Assembly: GCA_018970205.1 (NCBI GenBank) | Contig: JAGWWW010000015.1 | Coordinates: 1-32,534 of the forward strand | DNA length: 32,534 nucleotides | Direction: 5' to 3' | DNA from: Actinomycetales bacterium | GTDB taxonomy: Bacteria > Actinomycetota > Actinomycetes > S36-B12 > UBA5976 | Part shown: piece after piece, positions 1 to 7,559 of the stretch | How positions within the stretch are numbered: the first letter of the stretch is position 1 | How the letters are laid out: each line of letters begins with the position of its first letter | The notes under the pieces: generated by a model | Seen by the model: the letters and a program-made list of their open reading frames with translations, nothing else | What the model was told of the DNA's origin: nothing | Database searches by the model: none | Made by a program: the position numbers and the translations under genes

Positions 1-2
1 AC

Positions 3-305
3 CTGTCCGGGGTCACCCTTCGAAACGCCCAGCTCTACGGCAGCGACCTGACCGGCGCCAACCTGACCGGAACCGACCTGACCGGCGCCAACCTCTCCAA
101 CACCACCCTACGCAACACCAACCTGCTGCGTGGGACCTTCACATCCGCCAGCATGCAATCGGCAATCCTGGACGGAAATGACATCAGCGGCCTGGACTTC
201 AGTTCTACCGACTTCACGAACATCACGGGTCGCAACCTCATCGGCACGCCTACAGCTCTGCCAACCGGCTGGCGTTTGGTGAACGGGTCCCTCGTCGGCC
301 CGTGA
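3..305 (+). CDS. Pentapeptide-repeat protein, C-terminal part (5' end outside window)
   Basis: The open frame running in from the left edge (frame 3) encodes about 100 residues ending in TGA at 303-305. It shows consecutive five-residue repeats of the A(D/N)LxG type (for example LYGSD, LTGAN, LTGTD, LTGAN, LSNTT), then a less regular stretch and a C-terminal tail PTALPTGWRLVNGSLVGP. Such repeats fold as a right-handed quadrilateral beta-helix, and tails of this kind are common on multi-repeat, often exported, bacterial pentapeptide proteins. The start, any signal peptide and the total length are outside the window, so no specific role is assigned. A strong terminator follows 28 nt after the stop, so it is a separate transcription unit from the kinase gene downstream. 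Confidence 0.85.
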   Translation: MSGVTLRNAQLYGSDLTGANLTGTDLTGANLSNTTLRNTNLLRGTFTSASMQSAILDGNDISGLDFSSTDFTNITGRNLIGTPTALPTGWRLVNGSLVGP

Positions 306-332
306 CCAGTCCTAGGTAACCGACCCCAGACC

Positions 333-376
333 CGAGTACCCGGCTGCGATGCCCCTTGCCCGCAGCCGGGTACTCG
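333..376. terminator. Perfect 16-bp-stem hairpin, probable (bidirectional) terminator
   Basis: Positions 333-348 (starting CGAGTACCC) are the exact reverse complement of 361-376, with a 12-nt loop between them. The hairpin starts 28 nt after the stop codon of the pentapeptide gene. There is no long T-run, which is usual for high-GC actinobacterial terminators. Because the arms are perfectly symmetrical it could work on either strand. Confidence 0.8.
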
Positions 377-456
377 TGCACCAGTTTCCACTCGGTGTTC
401 TCTGATGAGGCAACAACGTGACGAGACCACCACGCCCACGTGTCACCCGGGACCCT

Positions 457-480
457 GATGTCCTCATTTATGAGGACATC
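457..480. promoter_or_regulatory. Perfect 10-4-10 inverted repeat upstream of the kinase gene
   Basis: The arms GATGTCCTCA (457-466) and TGAGGACATC (471-480) are exact reverse complements around a TTTA loop. The element lies about 85 nt before the chosen kinase start and well downstream of the 333-376 terminator. It could be a dyad operator for a dimeric regulator, possibly the LuxR-type response regulator encoded in the same operon, or a leader hairpin. The dyad itself is plain in the sequence; its function is inferred. Confidence 0.55.
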
Positions 481-565
481 CCGCTCCTGCCTCTGACTCG
501 CGCCCTAGTGTTCCCTTGTCCCTCAAATGGGAGAGCACGCGCTCCACGCGCCACAAGGGGGTGCC

Positions 566-2830
566 ATGGGTCCGGCCGGGAACGCGGTTGAGCGCGCCTT
601 TCGCGCCGCAGGCCTGATCTGGGCCCCGGCCTGGCTGCTCAACATCGCCGCAGCCTTGTCCGGGCACACGGTCGTCAGCCTGCAACCTCTAGTCTCGATC
701 GCACTCGTGGCTGCCGCAGTCTTGGCGTGGGCGCTGCTTCTGGTCCGGCGCATACAGCCGCCAACCTTCGTCCTGGTGTTGTTCGCATGCTCAGCAGCGC
801 AACTCACGCTCATAGACGTGCACCACCTCAAGGGCAACTACCTCTACCTGACGGGGCTCATCAACAGCGTCGTCATCATCGCCGGACTCCTGCTCCCAGC
901 CACGGCATCCCGCGCCGCCGCAGTGGTGTTGGTCGCCGGCGCCACCAGTTGGCTGTCTGCCCAGTCCGTGGCCTCGGGAGCCATGCAGGGCCTCTGGCGG
1001 CAGTTGGTGATCGCCGGCTACTACGCCATCGTGGATGCGATGGTGGTGTCTTATGCGACCTCCGCGCTGCGTCGAGCCGCCAAAGACACCGACGCCCAGG
1101 CCCGCGCCACCGAGGCGTACGTCAATGCCAGCGCCCGTCGCCAGGCAGTGTTCGCGGAGCATGAGCGCATCACGAGCCTGCTGCACGACACGCTGATAAA
1201 CACCCTCGGCGCCATCCGACGAGGCCTGCCGCCTAGCGCAGCCCCGCAAGTGCGGGCGCGCTGCACTATGGACCTCCACCGCATCCGCCAATTCGCGGCG
1301 GGTGCGTCCTCGGGCGAACAGGTGGCCCTGGCCACGGTGACCGCGGAGGCTGCAGCCACGGCGGATGCGCTGGGGCTGCGCGCGCAGGTTGACCCAGCCC
1401 CTGAAGTCGTCGTGCCCTCAGACATCGCCGGTGTTGTGCTGGGGGCGGTCACCGAACTGCTTCTCAACGTCAGCAAGCACACCGGCGACGATCGAGTCGA
1501 GGTGAACTTCGCGGTGCATGGCACCCCGGCCGAACTGGTCGTGACAGTCCGGGACTTCGGTCCGGGTTGGGACGGGCGAGGGCCGCTGCGCGGGTTCGCT
1601 CAGTCGGTGCAACAGCGCCTACGCGGGATAGGCGGCCGTCATGACGTGCAAGCGGCCGCAGGGCAAGGGACTTTGGTGACCATCTGGGTGCCGCTGGCTG
1701 CCCCGCCCCCCGCGAACGCTCCCGCGGCGGCATTGGGCGCGCGAATGCCGGCAGCAGTACGCCGGGTCGCACTCATATGCGGGGCCTGGTGGGTGTCGCT
1801 TGGGGGGGTCCAGACGGCCCTAGCGTGGCAGCAGCCGGCGTTCCTCGGCTCGCTGCTGGGCTTGAGCGTGCTCGGCGCGACGCTGCTGACCGCGATTGCG
1901 CTCACGCGGCGCACTCGCACCCTGCCGCAACCGCTGCAATGGGTCTTCGCGCTGCCCATGGCCGCGGTCGTCGCACTCCCACAATCGGGAATACCGGGCT
2001 GCGGGATGTCGGAGCCCGGCGCCTGGGGCCCAGACGGCGCAGTCGGGCTCGTCATGGCCATGGTGCTGCTCGGCCGCGGGCGGCAACCAGCCCTGGCCTC
2101 GATTCTTGGCCTCGCGCTCGGTCTGGCTTACCCACTGGTGACAGCCGCCCGCGCCGACGGGGCGTGCACGGGCACGGTCCTCACGACGTTCCTCATCGAG
2201 GTCGGCACCGTGCTCGCGGTGAACCTCTTCCGCACCAAGTCTGAGTCGCTCCTCGCTGCGTCGCAACAAGAGAGCGACGCAGCAGTGGCAGCCGCCGCGG
2301 CGGAAGCCGCCGCGGACTACCGCGGCCGAACGCTGGCCACACGCCTCACGACAGTCTCCGGCCAGGCGAGTGGACTCATGGCTGCGATCGCCGAGGGAGC
2401 GGCAGCTCATTTCGACACAGCGACCCGGCGCAAGGCTGGCGCGTACGAGCAGGCCCTGCGCGGCATGCTCACGCTGCCGCCGGAACTCGGGGCACTCGGC
2501 GATGTCGTGGCCGACTGTCTCCTCCAAGCCGCCGAGCACGGCGTCGCGGCCCGTCTGCTCGGCGCCGACACGGTCGCACCACCGCCGGCGCCACACATCC
2601 CCGCCTTGCGGGACTTGCTGAACTCGATGGTCGCTCACCCGGACCTGTCAGCGACAGTCAACATCAGCGTGACGGCGGTGGGCGACGCAGCCGTGCTGAC
2701 AATCGTGACTGCTGCCCACCCGGCCCTGCCGCTGCCACGGCAATCGTCTGAGTCCACCGATGAATTCCGCATCACCACCGAAGTTCTCGAAGGCGAGATT
2801 CTGGTGACCGCCACCTGGAGGATGACATGA
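566..2830 (+). CDS. Two-module membrane sensor histidine kinase (second transmitter degenerate)
   Basis: 754 residues. The start at ATG 566 is chosen because AAGGGGG lies just upstream; an in-frame ATG at 527 lacks such a site. Module 1: about five to six membrane segments (residues 15-165), a coiled stretch, a HisKA_3-like H-box with H207-D208 (LLHDTL), and an HATPase domain with N-box (ELLLN, N301) and G-boxes (DFGPG 330-334; GQGT about 366-369), as in NarL/LuxR-type sensor kinases. Module 2: a second set of hydrophobic segments (about 398-555), an Ala-rich coil (565-590), and a terminal domain resembling a transmitter in layout but with no recognisable H-box or N/G-boxes. Family kinases usually have one module and 350-450 residues, so this appears to be an internal duplication or fusion with a decayed half. 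It ends in an ATGA overlap with the response regulator gene. The signal sensed is unknown. Confidence 0.85.
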   Translation: MGPAGNAVERAFRAAGLIWAPAWLLNIAAALSGHTVVSLQPLVSIALVAAAVLAWALLLVRRIQPPTFVLVLFACSAAQLTLIDVHHLKGNYLYLTGLINSVVIIAGLLLPATASRAAAVVLVAGATSWLSAQSVASGAMQGLWRQLVIAGYYAIVDAMVVSYATSALRRAAKDTDAQARATEAYVNASARRQAVFAEHERITSLLHDTLINTLGAIRRGLPPSAAPQVRARCTMDLHRIRQFAAGASSGEQVALATVTAEAAATADALGLRAQVDPAPEVVVPSDIAGVVLGAVTELLLNVSKHTGDDRVEVNFAVHGTPAELVVTVRDFGPGWDGRGPLRGFAQSVQQRLRGIGGRHDVQAAAGQGTLVTIWVPLAAPPPANAPAAALGARMPAAVRRVALICGAWWVSLGGVQTALAWQQPAFLGSLLGLSVLGATLLTAIALTRRTRTLPQPLQWVFALPMAAVVALPQSGIPGCGMSEPGAWGPDGAVGLVMAMVLLGRGRQPALASILGLALGLAYPLVTAARADGACTGTVLTTFLIEVGTVLAVNLFRTKSESLLAASQQESDAAVAAAAAEAAADYRGRTLATRLTTVSGQASGLMAAIAEGAAAHFDTATRRKAGAYEQALRGMLTLPPELGALGDVVADCLLQAAEHGVAARLLGADTVAPPPAPHIPALRDLLNSMVAHPDLSATVNISVTAVGDAAVLTIVTAAHPALPLPRQSSESTDEFRITTEVLEGEILVTATWRMT

Positions 2831-3447
2831 CCATCTCGATAGCCGTCGTCGACGACCACCGACTCGTCCGGGACGGTTTGGCTCGTGCGTGCGAGGCATC
2901 CGGGCGCATGAGCGTGGCGTATGAAGGGTCCTCGGTCGAGGAGGTCCTACAAGTCGAGAAGCCGCCGCACGTAGTACTTCTCGACATCGACCTGCACTCA
3001 CGCGAGGTTGGAGTCGATGAGGTGTCAGCGCTCATCGAGCGCGGCAGCGCCGTCATCGTGGTCAGCGCCACCGTGAAGCCGCACCTCGTGCATGACTTCC
3101 TCACGGCCGGCGTGCGCGGATTCGTCTCGAAGTCAGACCCGACAGAGTCGCTTCTAGAGGCCATCGACGCAGTGCATGCCGGGCAGGACTGGACCACCCC
3201 GGAACTCGCCGGCATCATCAGCCGCGACCCCAGACGCCCAAACTTGAGCGCCAAGGAAATCATCGCCCTGCAGCTCTACGCCTCCGGCATGAAGCTTGAG
3301 TCGGTCGCGCGCCGGATGGACGTCGCGCCGACCACGGCCCGCGAGTACATCAACCGCGTCCGCGCCAAATACGCGGCGATTGGCCGGCCGGCGCCGACGA
3401 AACTTGACTTGCACCGCATCGCCGCGGAAGACGGCTACTTGGCCTAG
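2827..3447 (+). CDS. NarL/LuxR-family response regulator
   Basis: 206 residues, partner of the kinase gene, whose TGA overlaps this ATG (ATGA at 2827-2830), so the two are translationally coupled. The N-terminal receiver domain has the acidic pair D9-D10, phospho-acceptor D53 in VVLLDID, switch residue S80 and conserved K102. The C-terminal domain (about 138-185) is a LuxR-type helix-turn-helix (LSAKEIIALQ... VARRMDVAPTTAREYINRV). It probably binds DNA as a dimer after phosphorylation by the kinase. Its targets are not known; the inverted repeat at 457-480 is one candidate site. It ends 51 bp before the convergent ribF stop. Confidence 0.93.
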   Translation: MTISIAVVDDHRLVRDGLARACEASGRMSVAYEGSSVEEVLQVEKPPHVVLLDIDLHSREVGVDEVSALIERGSAVIVVSATVKPHLVHDFLTAGVRGFVSKSDPTESLLEAIDAVHAGQDWTTPELAGIISRDPRRPNLSAKEIIALQLYASGMKLESVARRMDVAPTTAREYINRVRAKYAAIGRPAPTKLDLHRIAAEDGYLA

Positions 3448-3498
3448 CCCGGTCAGTCAACGCGCGACAGCCAGCGCAAGCCCCCGGTGTCTACGTCA

Positions 3499-4383
3499 TC
3501 AGCAGGCGAGCAGCGCACGAACCTCGGCCACATCCGCGTCGATGGCATGGATGAGCGCCGCTAGGTCCGGGTAGACCTCCTGACCGCGCAATCGCTTCAC
3601 GAAACTGACGCACGCAGTCTGCCCGTAGACGTCGAAGCCCTCTGGCACGTCGAGGGCGTGGGCCTCAACCCGACGACTGGTGCCATCGAAGTGTGGGTTG
3701 GTACCGATGGAGACGGCGGCAGCGAATCGAACGCCTTGAACGTCTATCCAACCGGCATATACGCCGTCTGCCGGCACCGCCTTCACCGCCGGCACATCGA
3801 GGTTCGCCGTGGGGAAACCTAGGTCGCGGCCGCGCGCATCGCCGTGGACCACCTCGCCGGACAGTTGATAGTCGCGGCTGAGGGCCTGCGCCGCAGCGGT
3901 CACATCCCCTTGCGCGACGAGTGCGCGGATGCGGGTGCTCGACCAGGCGGCATCGCCGTCCCCGGCTAGGTCCGCTGCCACTGTCACGAAACCGTGCTGC
4001 GACCCCAGACCATGCAGGGTGTCACTGGTGCCGGCAGCACCGGCGCCGAAGCGGAAGTTGCGACCGACGCACACCACATCCGGTTGCAGCGGCAGGATGA
4101 ACTCTTCCACGAATTGCTCCGGGGACCGGCGCGAGACCGCTGCGGTGAATGGCACCACTCGGACGTCGTCGACACCGGCCTGGTGCAGCAATTCAATCCG
4201 CTCTGCGACGGTCGTTAGCAGCGCCGGCTCTCGCTCGGGGGCGACGACCGCAGCAGGGTGCGGGTCAAATGTGACCACGTGTACTCGCCCGTGCTCACCG
4301 GCCAGTTCCCTCGCTTGCTCGATGAGTGCTCGATGGCCGAGGTGCACCCCGTCGAAGGTGCCGATGACAACCACGGTTCTCAT
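3499..4383 (-). CDS. ribF: Bifunctional riboflavin kinase / FAD synthetase
   Basis: 294 residues, a normal length for the bifunctional bacterial enzyme. The N-terminal nucleotidyltransferase-like FAD synthetase domain has the HxGH motif in GTFDGVHLGHR (H14-H17) and a later STRIR motif. The C-terminal flavokinase domain shows GRDLGFPTANL and the downstream GVYAGW and SIGTNPHF blocks. It phosphorylates riboflavin to FMN and adenylates FMN to FAD in the cytosol. ATG at 4383 has GAGG about 7 nt upstream. It is the last gene of the minus-strand nusA-infB-truB cluster, 419 bp from truB, and faces the response regulator gene. In many Actinobacteria rpsO follows ribF; no S15 gene is found here. Confidence 0.95.
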   Translation of the reverse strand: MRTVVVIGTFDGVHLGHRALIEQARELAGEHGRVHVVTFDPHPAAVVAPEREPALLTTVAERIELLHQAGVDDVRVVPFTAAVSRRSPEQFVEEFILPLQPDVVCVGRNFRFGAGAAGTSDTLHGLGSQHGFVTVAADLAGDGDAAWSSTRIRALVAQGDVTAAAQALSRDYQLSGEVVHGDARGRDLGFPTANLDVPAVKAVPADGVYAGWIDVQGVRFAAAVSIGTNPHFDGTSRRVEAHALDVPEGFDVYGQTACVSFVKRLRGQEVYPDLAALIHAIDADVAEVRALLAC

Positions 4384-4802
4384 GGGCGCGCCTCATCAGG
4401 TGTCTGTAGGCGACAGAACCCGTGGGACACGGTTCGACTGTTCGACCTGACCAGCGGGGCGATTGTCGGCGCGCACCCTGCCTGCAGATGGCAGAACCGG
4501 GCCCGCCGCGAAGGCTGGCACTCGGTCACAGGCGGCAAGGATACTTGCGAGCACCGCAGCGGCGTCACGGCGAATGCGCACCGCACCGGCGTCACCGCGA
4601 CTGCGCACCGCACCGGCGTCACCGCGACTGCGAGCGGCGCCGGCCTCGCATCGAAGGCGCTCGGCGAGGTGTCACCGCCTGCCGAGCCGGATGCGGATGT
4701 TGTTTGACGACAAAGGCGTTGATGTGCAGCGAGCCTTGCTGGAGCCCGCCGACGATGCCAGCCTCGCTGTGTGCAGAAATCGGCGGTAAGACAACTCGGG
4801 GG
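4384..4802. other. truB-ribF intergenic region, no convincing gene
   Basis: 419 bp lie between two genes that are usually close together. Short open frames exist on both strands but none resembles a known family, and their composition is Arg/Pro/Ala-rich, as expected of high-GC shadow frames. The only clear structure is the 27-bp tandem repeat at 4562-4642. The promoter and 5' leader of ribF are probably in the left part of the gap. Confidence 0.6.
4562..4642. repeat. 27-bp tandem repeat, three copies
   Basis: Copies start at 4562, 4589 and 4616, each beginning GCGTCAC. Copies 1 and 2 share the ending GCGCACCGCACCG and differ at two positions; copy 3 diverges in its last ten bases. The period is a multiple of three, so any frame read through gives a 9-residue repeat (for example GVTATAHRT on the plus strand), but no credible gene contains it. 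It is a minisatellite-like array in the ribF leader region. Confidence 0.85.
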
Positions 4803-5828
4803 TCAGGGCGCTGGGCTGGCGAACACGGCCTTGGGGTGCAGCACACCGTCGTGGAGCCGGGCGATGGCCACGACGTCTCCGTTTGAGAGCACCCCAACCT
4901 CGATGCCTTCTGCCACAGCCCCTCCCTGCCCTTCGGGTCTGTCCGATGGTGCACCCGATGGGGCAGCGTCGGCACTGCCCGATGCCCCGGGCACGTCCGC
5001 AGTCGAGGTTCCGCCGGCTGCCGGCACCGCGACATCGCCAGCCGGCGCCGGGACGATCCGGCCGTGTGCGATGTCTGAGGCTGCGGCAGCATCCACCTCG
5101 ACACACGGCAACGTCTGGCGCAGCGCAGTCGCTAGGTCCAGCACTTCCACGTCGTCACCGGGCTCCGGCAACGCCACTGCGCTGCCGATGGCGAAGCGGC
5201 CGCTACGAGTGCGGCGCAGGCAGACCAGGTGCCCTCCGATGCCAAGTGAAGCACCGAGGTCGCGCGCAAGCGCTCGGATGTAGGTGCCGCTGCTGACGGT
5301 GAACGTCGCATCCACCTCGACGCTTCCGGCCGTCTCGTCGCGCCGGATGCTCTGAACATCGAATCGACTCACCTCCACCGTGCGTTCAGGCAGAACCACG
5401 TCCTCCCCCGCCCGCACGCGCGCGTACGCCCGCACGCCGTCGACCTTGATAGCGCTCACGGCGCTCGGCCGCTGGCTGATGACCCCGCGCAGTCGCTCGA
5501 CCGCACCGAGGATCGCCTCGTCAGAGACGGCCGTCACCGTGGAACGGTCGGCTCGGCTGATGATCTCTCCAGCGGCGTCGTCAGTGGCGGTGCTCATGCC
5601 CAGGCGAATCGTGGCTTGGTAGTCCTTGTCGTCGCCGGTGAGATATGTCAACAACCTCGTGCCCCGGCCGAAGCCGATGACGAGCACGCCGGACGCGTCA
5701 GGGTCCAAGGTGCCGGCGTGGCCCACTCGACGCATGCCCAGCACGCGCCGCATACGTCCGACGACATCATGCGAGGTCATGCCCAGCGGCTTGTCGATGA
5801 CGACGACGCCGTCGGCGGGCTTGTTCAC
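4803..5828 (-). CDS. truB: tRNA pseudouridine-55 synthase
   Basis: 341 residues from a GTG at 5828 whose GTGA overlaps the nrnA stop; the open frame continues further upstream but that part is inside nrnA and unlike TruB. The N-terminus (DGVVVIDKPLGMTSHDVV) and the catalytic block GHAGTLDPDASG with nucleophile D42 are textbook TruB. Other family blocks are YQATIRLG, QRPSAVSAIKVDGVRAY and SGTYIRALARDLG. It converts U55 of the tRNA T-arm to pseudouridine. The C-terminal part carries a low-complexity Ala/Gly/Ser/Pro stretch of about 40 residues (AGDVAVPAAGG... GQGGAVAEG) before the last strands (VGVLSNGDVVAIARL), an insertion not needed for catalysis. Confidence 0.96.
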   Translation of the reverse strand: MNKPADGVVVIDKPLGMTSHDVVGRMRRVLGMRRVGHAGTLDPDASGVLVIGFGRGTRLLTYLTGDDKDYQATIRLGMSTATDDAAGEIISRADRSTVTAVSDEAILGAVERLRGVISQRPSAVSAIKVDGVRAYARVRAGEDVVLPERTVEVSRFDVQSIRRDETAGSVEVDATFTVSSGTYIRALARDLGASLGIGGHLVCLRRTRSGRFAIGSAVALPEPGDDVEVLDLATALRQTLPCVEVDAAAASDIAHGRIVPAPAGDVAVPAAGGTSTADVPGASGSADAAPSGAPSDRPEGQGGAVAEGIEVGVLSNGDVVAIARLHDGVLHPKAVFASPAP

Positions 5829-6817
5829 TCCAGGCTTGCCAGCGCGAACCGCACATCGGCCAGCGCCAGCGCCACATCCGTGCCGAGGGTCGCCCCGGCA
5901 GCGAAACGGTGGCCGCCGCCTCCGAGCGCGCGCGCAGCGGCGCTGACGTCGACCGCGCCTTTGCTGCGCATCGACACCTTCCACACCATGTCGTCGGACT
6001 GCTTCAACACCACCGCCACATCCGCCTCGGTGGTGATGCGCAGCGCATCGATGACGCGTTCGGCGGCATCCTCGCTCAACCCGAGGTTCGCACGGTCCTC
6101 CGCGCTGACCGCCGTCCAGACCAGCCCCCGCCCGCTGAGCGCCGTCACATCCAAAGCCGCCCTGCTCAGGGCCTCGCCGAGAAGTTGCACCGCGGTGAAC
6201 GGCTCGTCGTCATACATCCGCCTGGCGATGTCCGCGTGGTCGATGCCGGCGGCCATGAGCCGTGCCGCGATCTCGTGGGTGGCCGCAGTGGTCGCCGAGT
6301 ACTTGAAACAGCCCGTGTCGGTGATGAGCCCGGCATACAACGCATGTGCGATGTCGCGCGTCAGCGGCGCCCCCAGCGCGTCGACAACCGCGAGCACCAA
6401 GACTGTGTTCGCCGGCGCGCCCGGGTCGATGAGGTTCGTCCGCCCGAAGCCGGAGTTGCTCGAGTGGTGATCGATGACGATGGTGGCCGCAGCCGCGTCG
6501 AACAGGTGCTCATTCGCGCCGAGCCGCGCCTTGCTTGAGACGTCGCAGGTGACCACGAGGTCGTACGGCCCGGCGGCTGCCGCCTCCTGCGGGCTGACCA
6601 GCAGCCCCGACACGGGCAGGCTCTGCAACATTCGCGGGACCGCGAACGGCTCGTCGCCGAAGGAGACCACCGCGTGTGTGCCCGGTTCGATCTCCCGCAC
6701 GGCCATGGCAAGCGCCAGCGCAGAGCCGAGGCTGTCCGCATCCGGCGCAACATGCGCCAGCACGAGCAACCGGCGAGCCGCGGCAATCTGCTCGGCGACC
6801 TCGGCGGCAGTCGTCAT
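5825..6817 (-). CDS. nrnA: DHH-family oligoribonuclease / pAp phosphatase (NrnA-like)
   Basis: 330 residues. The N-terminal DHH phosphoesterase domain has the metal-binding motifs HVAPDADSLGS (H22, D26, D28), CD at 91-92 and VIDHH (D116-H118). The C-terminal DHHA1 domain ends with the substrate-binding GGGGH (about 299-303). Proteins of this type degrade 2-5-mer nanoRNA and/or dephosphorylate 3'-phosphoadenosine 5'-phosphate; which activity dominates here cannot be read from sequence. Its ATG overlaps the rbfA stop (ATGA at 6817-6814) and its stop overlaps the truB start, so it is translationally coupled on both sides in the infB operon, its usual actinobacterial location. Confidence 0.93.
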   Translation of the reverse strand: MTTAAEVAEQIAAARRLLVLAHVAPDADSLGSALALAMAVREIEPGTHAVVSFGDEPFAVPRMLQSLPVSGLLVSPQEAAAAGPYDLVVTCDVSSKARLGANEHLFDAAAATIVIDHHSSNSGFGRTNLIDPGAPANTVLVLAVVDALGAPLTRDIAHALYAGLITDTGCFKYSATTAATHEIAARLMAAGIDHADIARRMYDDEPFTAVQLLGEALSRAALDVTALSGRGLVWTAVSAEDRANLGLSEDAAERVIDALRITTEADVAVVLKQSDDMVWKVSMRSKGAVDVSAAARALGGGGHRFAAGATLGTDVALALADVRFALASLE

Positions 6818-7515
6818 GCGGCCGGGCTCCCAGACCGCGGGTCAGGCTGAGTGTTCTCATCCCGGGTGATTGCGCCTGTTGTCTGCACAAAAGCGCCCTC
6901 ATCGCCGCCGGCACGGTCGGCGTTGGAGGTGTCAGCGTCCGAACCGGTCTCGTCGGCTGCGGTGGTGTAAGCGACGGCGCCGCTGAAAGCCTCATCCGAC
7001 GTCACGCCGTCGCGCTCAGCACCGGGGGCGGCGTCGGTCGTGGCCGCTTCACCGGTGCCATTGGTGTCGCCGGCCTCGTCAGCGGCGTCGTCGCTCTCAT
7101 CGTCGTGGCGGTACGGGTCGGCCTCACCCGCGTAGTGCGCGTCCGCGGCGATGCGGTGGACCTCGTCGTCGGCTGCACGAGCACGGGCAAGCAGGTCGTC
7201 GATGCTGCGGGCGGCCTGCGGCAGTGCGTCCGCGCGGAACGCCAGAGTCGGCGTGAACTTCACGCCGGTGAGACGTCCGACCTCCGAGCGCAGCATGCCG
7301 CTGACACTGGCGAGGGCCTTGGCCGTCTCCTCCACGTCGGTCTCGTCGCCGAGCACCGTGTAGAACACCGTCGCCTCGCGAAGATCGCCGGTGACGCGCA
7401 CATCAGTGACCGTGACGAAGCCCAGCCGCGGGTCCTTCACCCGCATCTCCAACGCCTCGGCGACGATGACCTTGATGCGGTCCGCCAGGCGCTTGGCCCT
7501 GGACATGTCTGCCAT
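6814..7515 (-). CDS. rbfA: 30S ribosome-binding factor A with long acidic tail
   Basis: 233 residues from ATG 7515, which has GGAGG 5 nt upstream and gives the family N-terminus MADMSRAKRLADRIKVIVA; an in-frame start 15 nt upstream is less likely. Residues 5-115 form the KH-like RbfA domain (VKDPRLGFVTVTDVRVTGDLREA; FTPTLAFRAD), which binds the 30S subunit during late 16S maturation. The rest, about residues 125-233, is a low-complexity Asp/Glu/Ala/Thr/Gly tail (HDDESDDAADEAGD and similar) predicted to be disordered. RbfA is commonly 120-160 residues, so the tail nearly doubles it. It lies 44 nt after infB and overlaps nrnA by 4 nt. Confidence 0.93.
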   Translation of the reverse strand: MADMSRAKRLADRIKVIVAEALEMRVKDPRLGFVTVTDVRVTGDLREATVFYTVLGDETDVEETAKALASVSGMLRSEVGRLTGVKFTPTLAFRADALPQAARSIDDLLARARAADDEVHRIAADAHYAGEADPYRHDDESDDAADEAGDTNGTGEAATTDAAPGAERDGVTSDEAFSGAVAYTTAADETGSDADTSNADRAGGDEGAFVQTTGAITRDENTQPDPRSGSPAA

Positions 7516-7559
7516 GGCTGCCTCCATCATCCGTCCGCCGGGTCACGCCGGCCGACCGT

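Noticed and set aside
4562-4642. Possible CRISPR array
   Set aside because: The three 27-bp units are directly adjacent with no spacers, and no cas genes are in the window.
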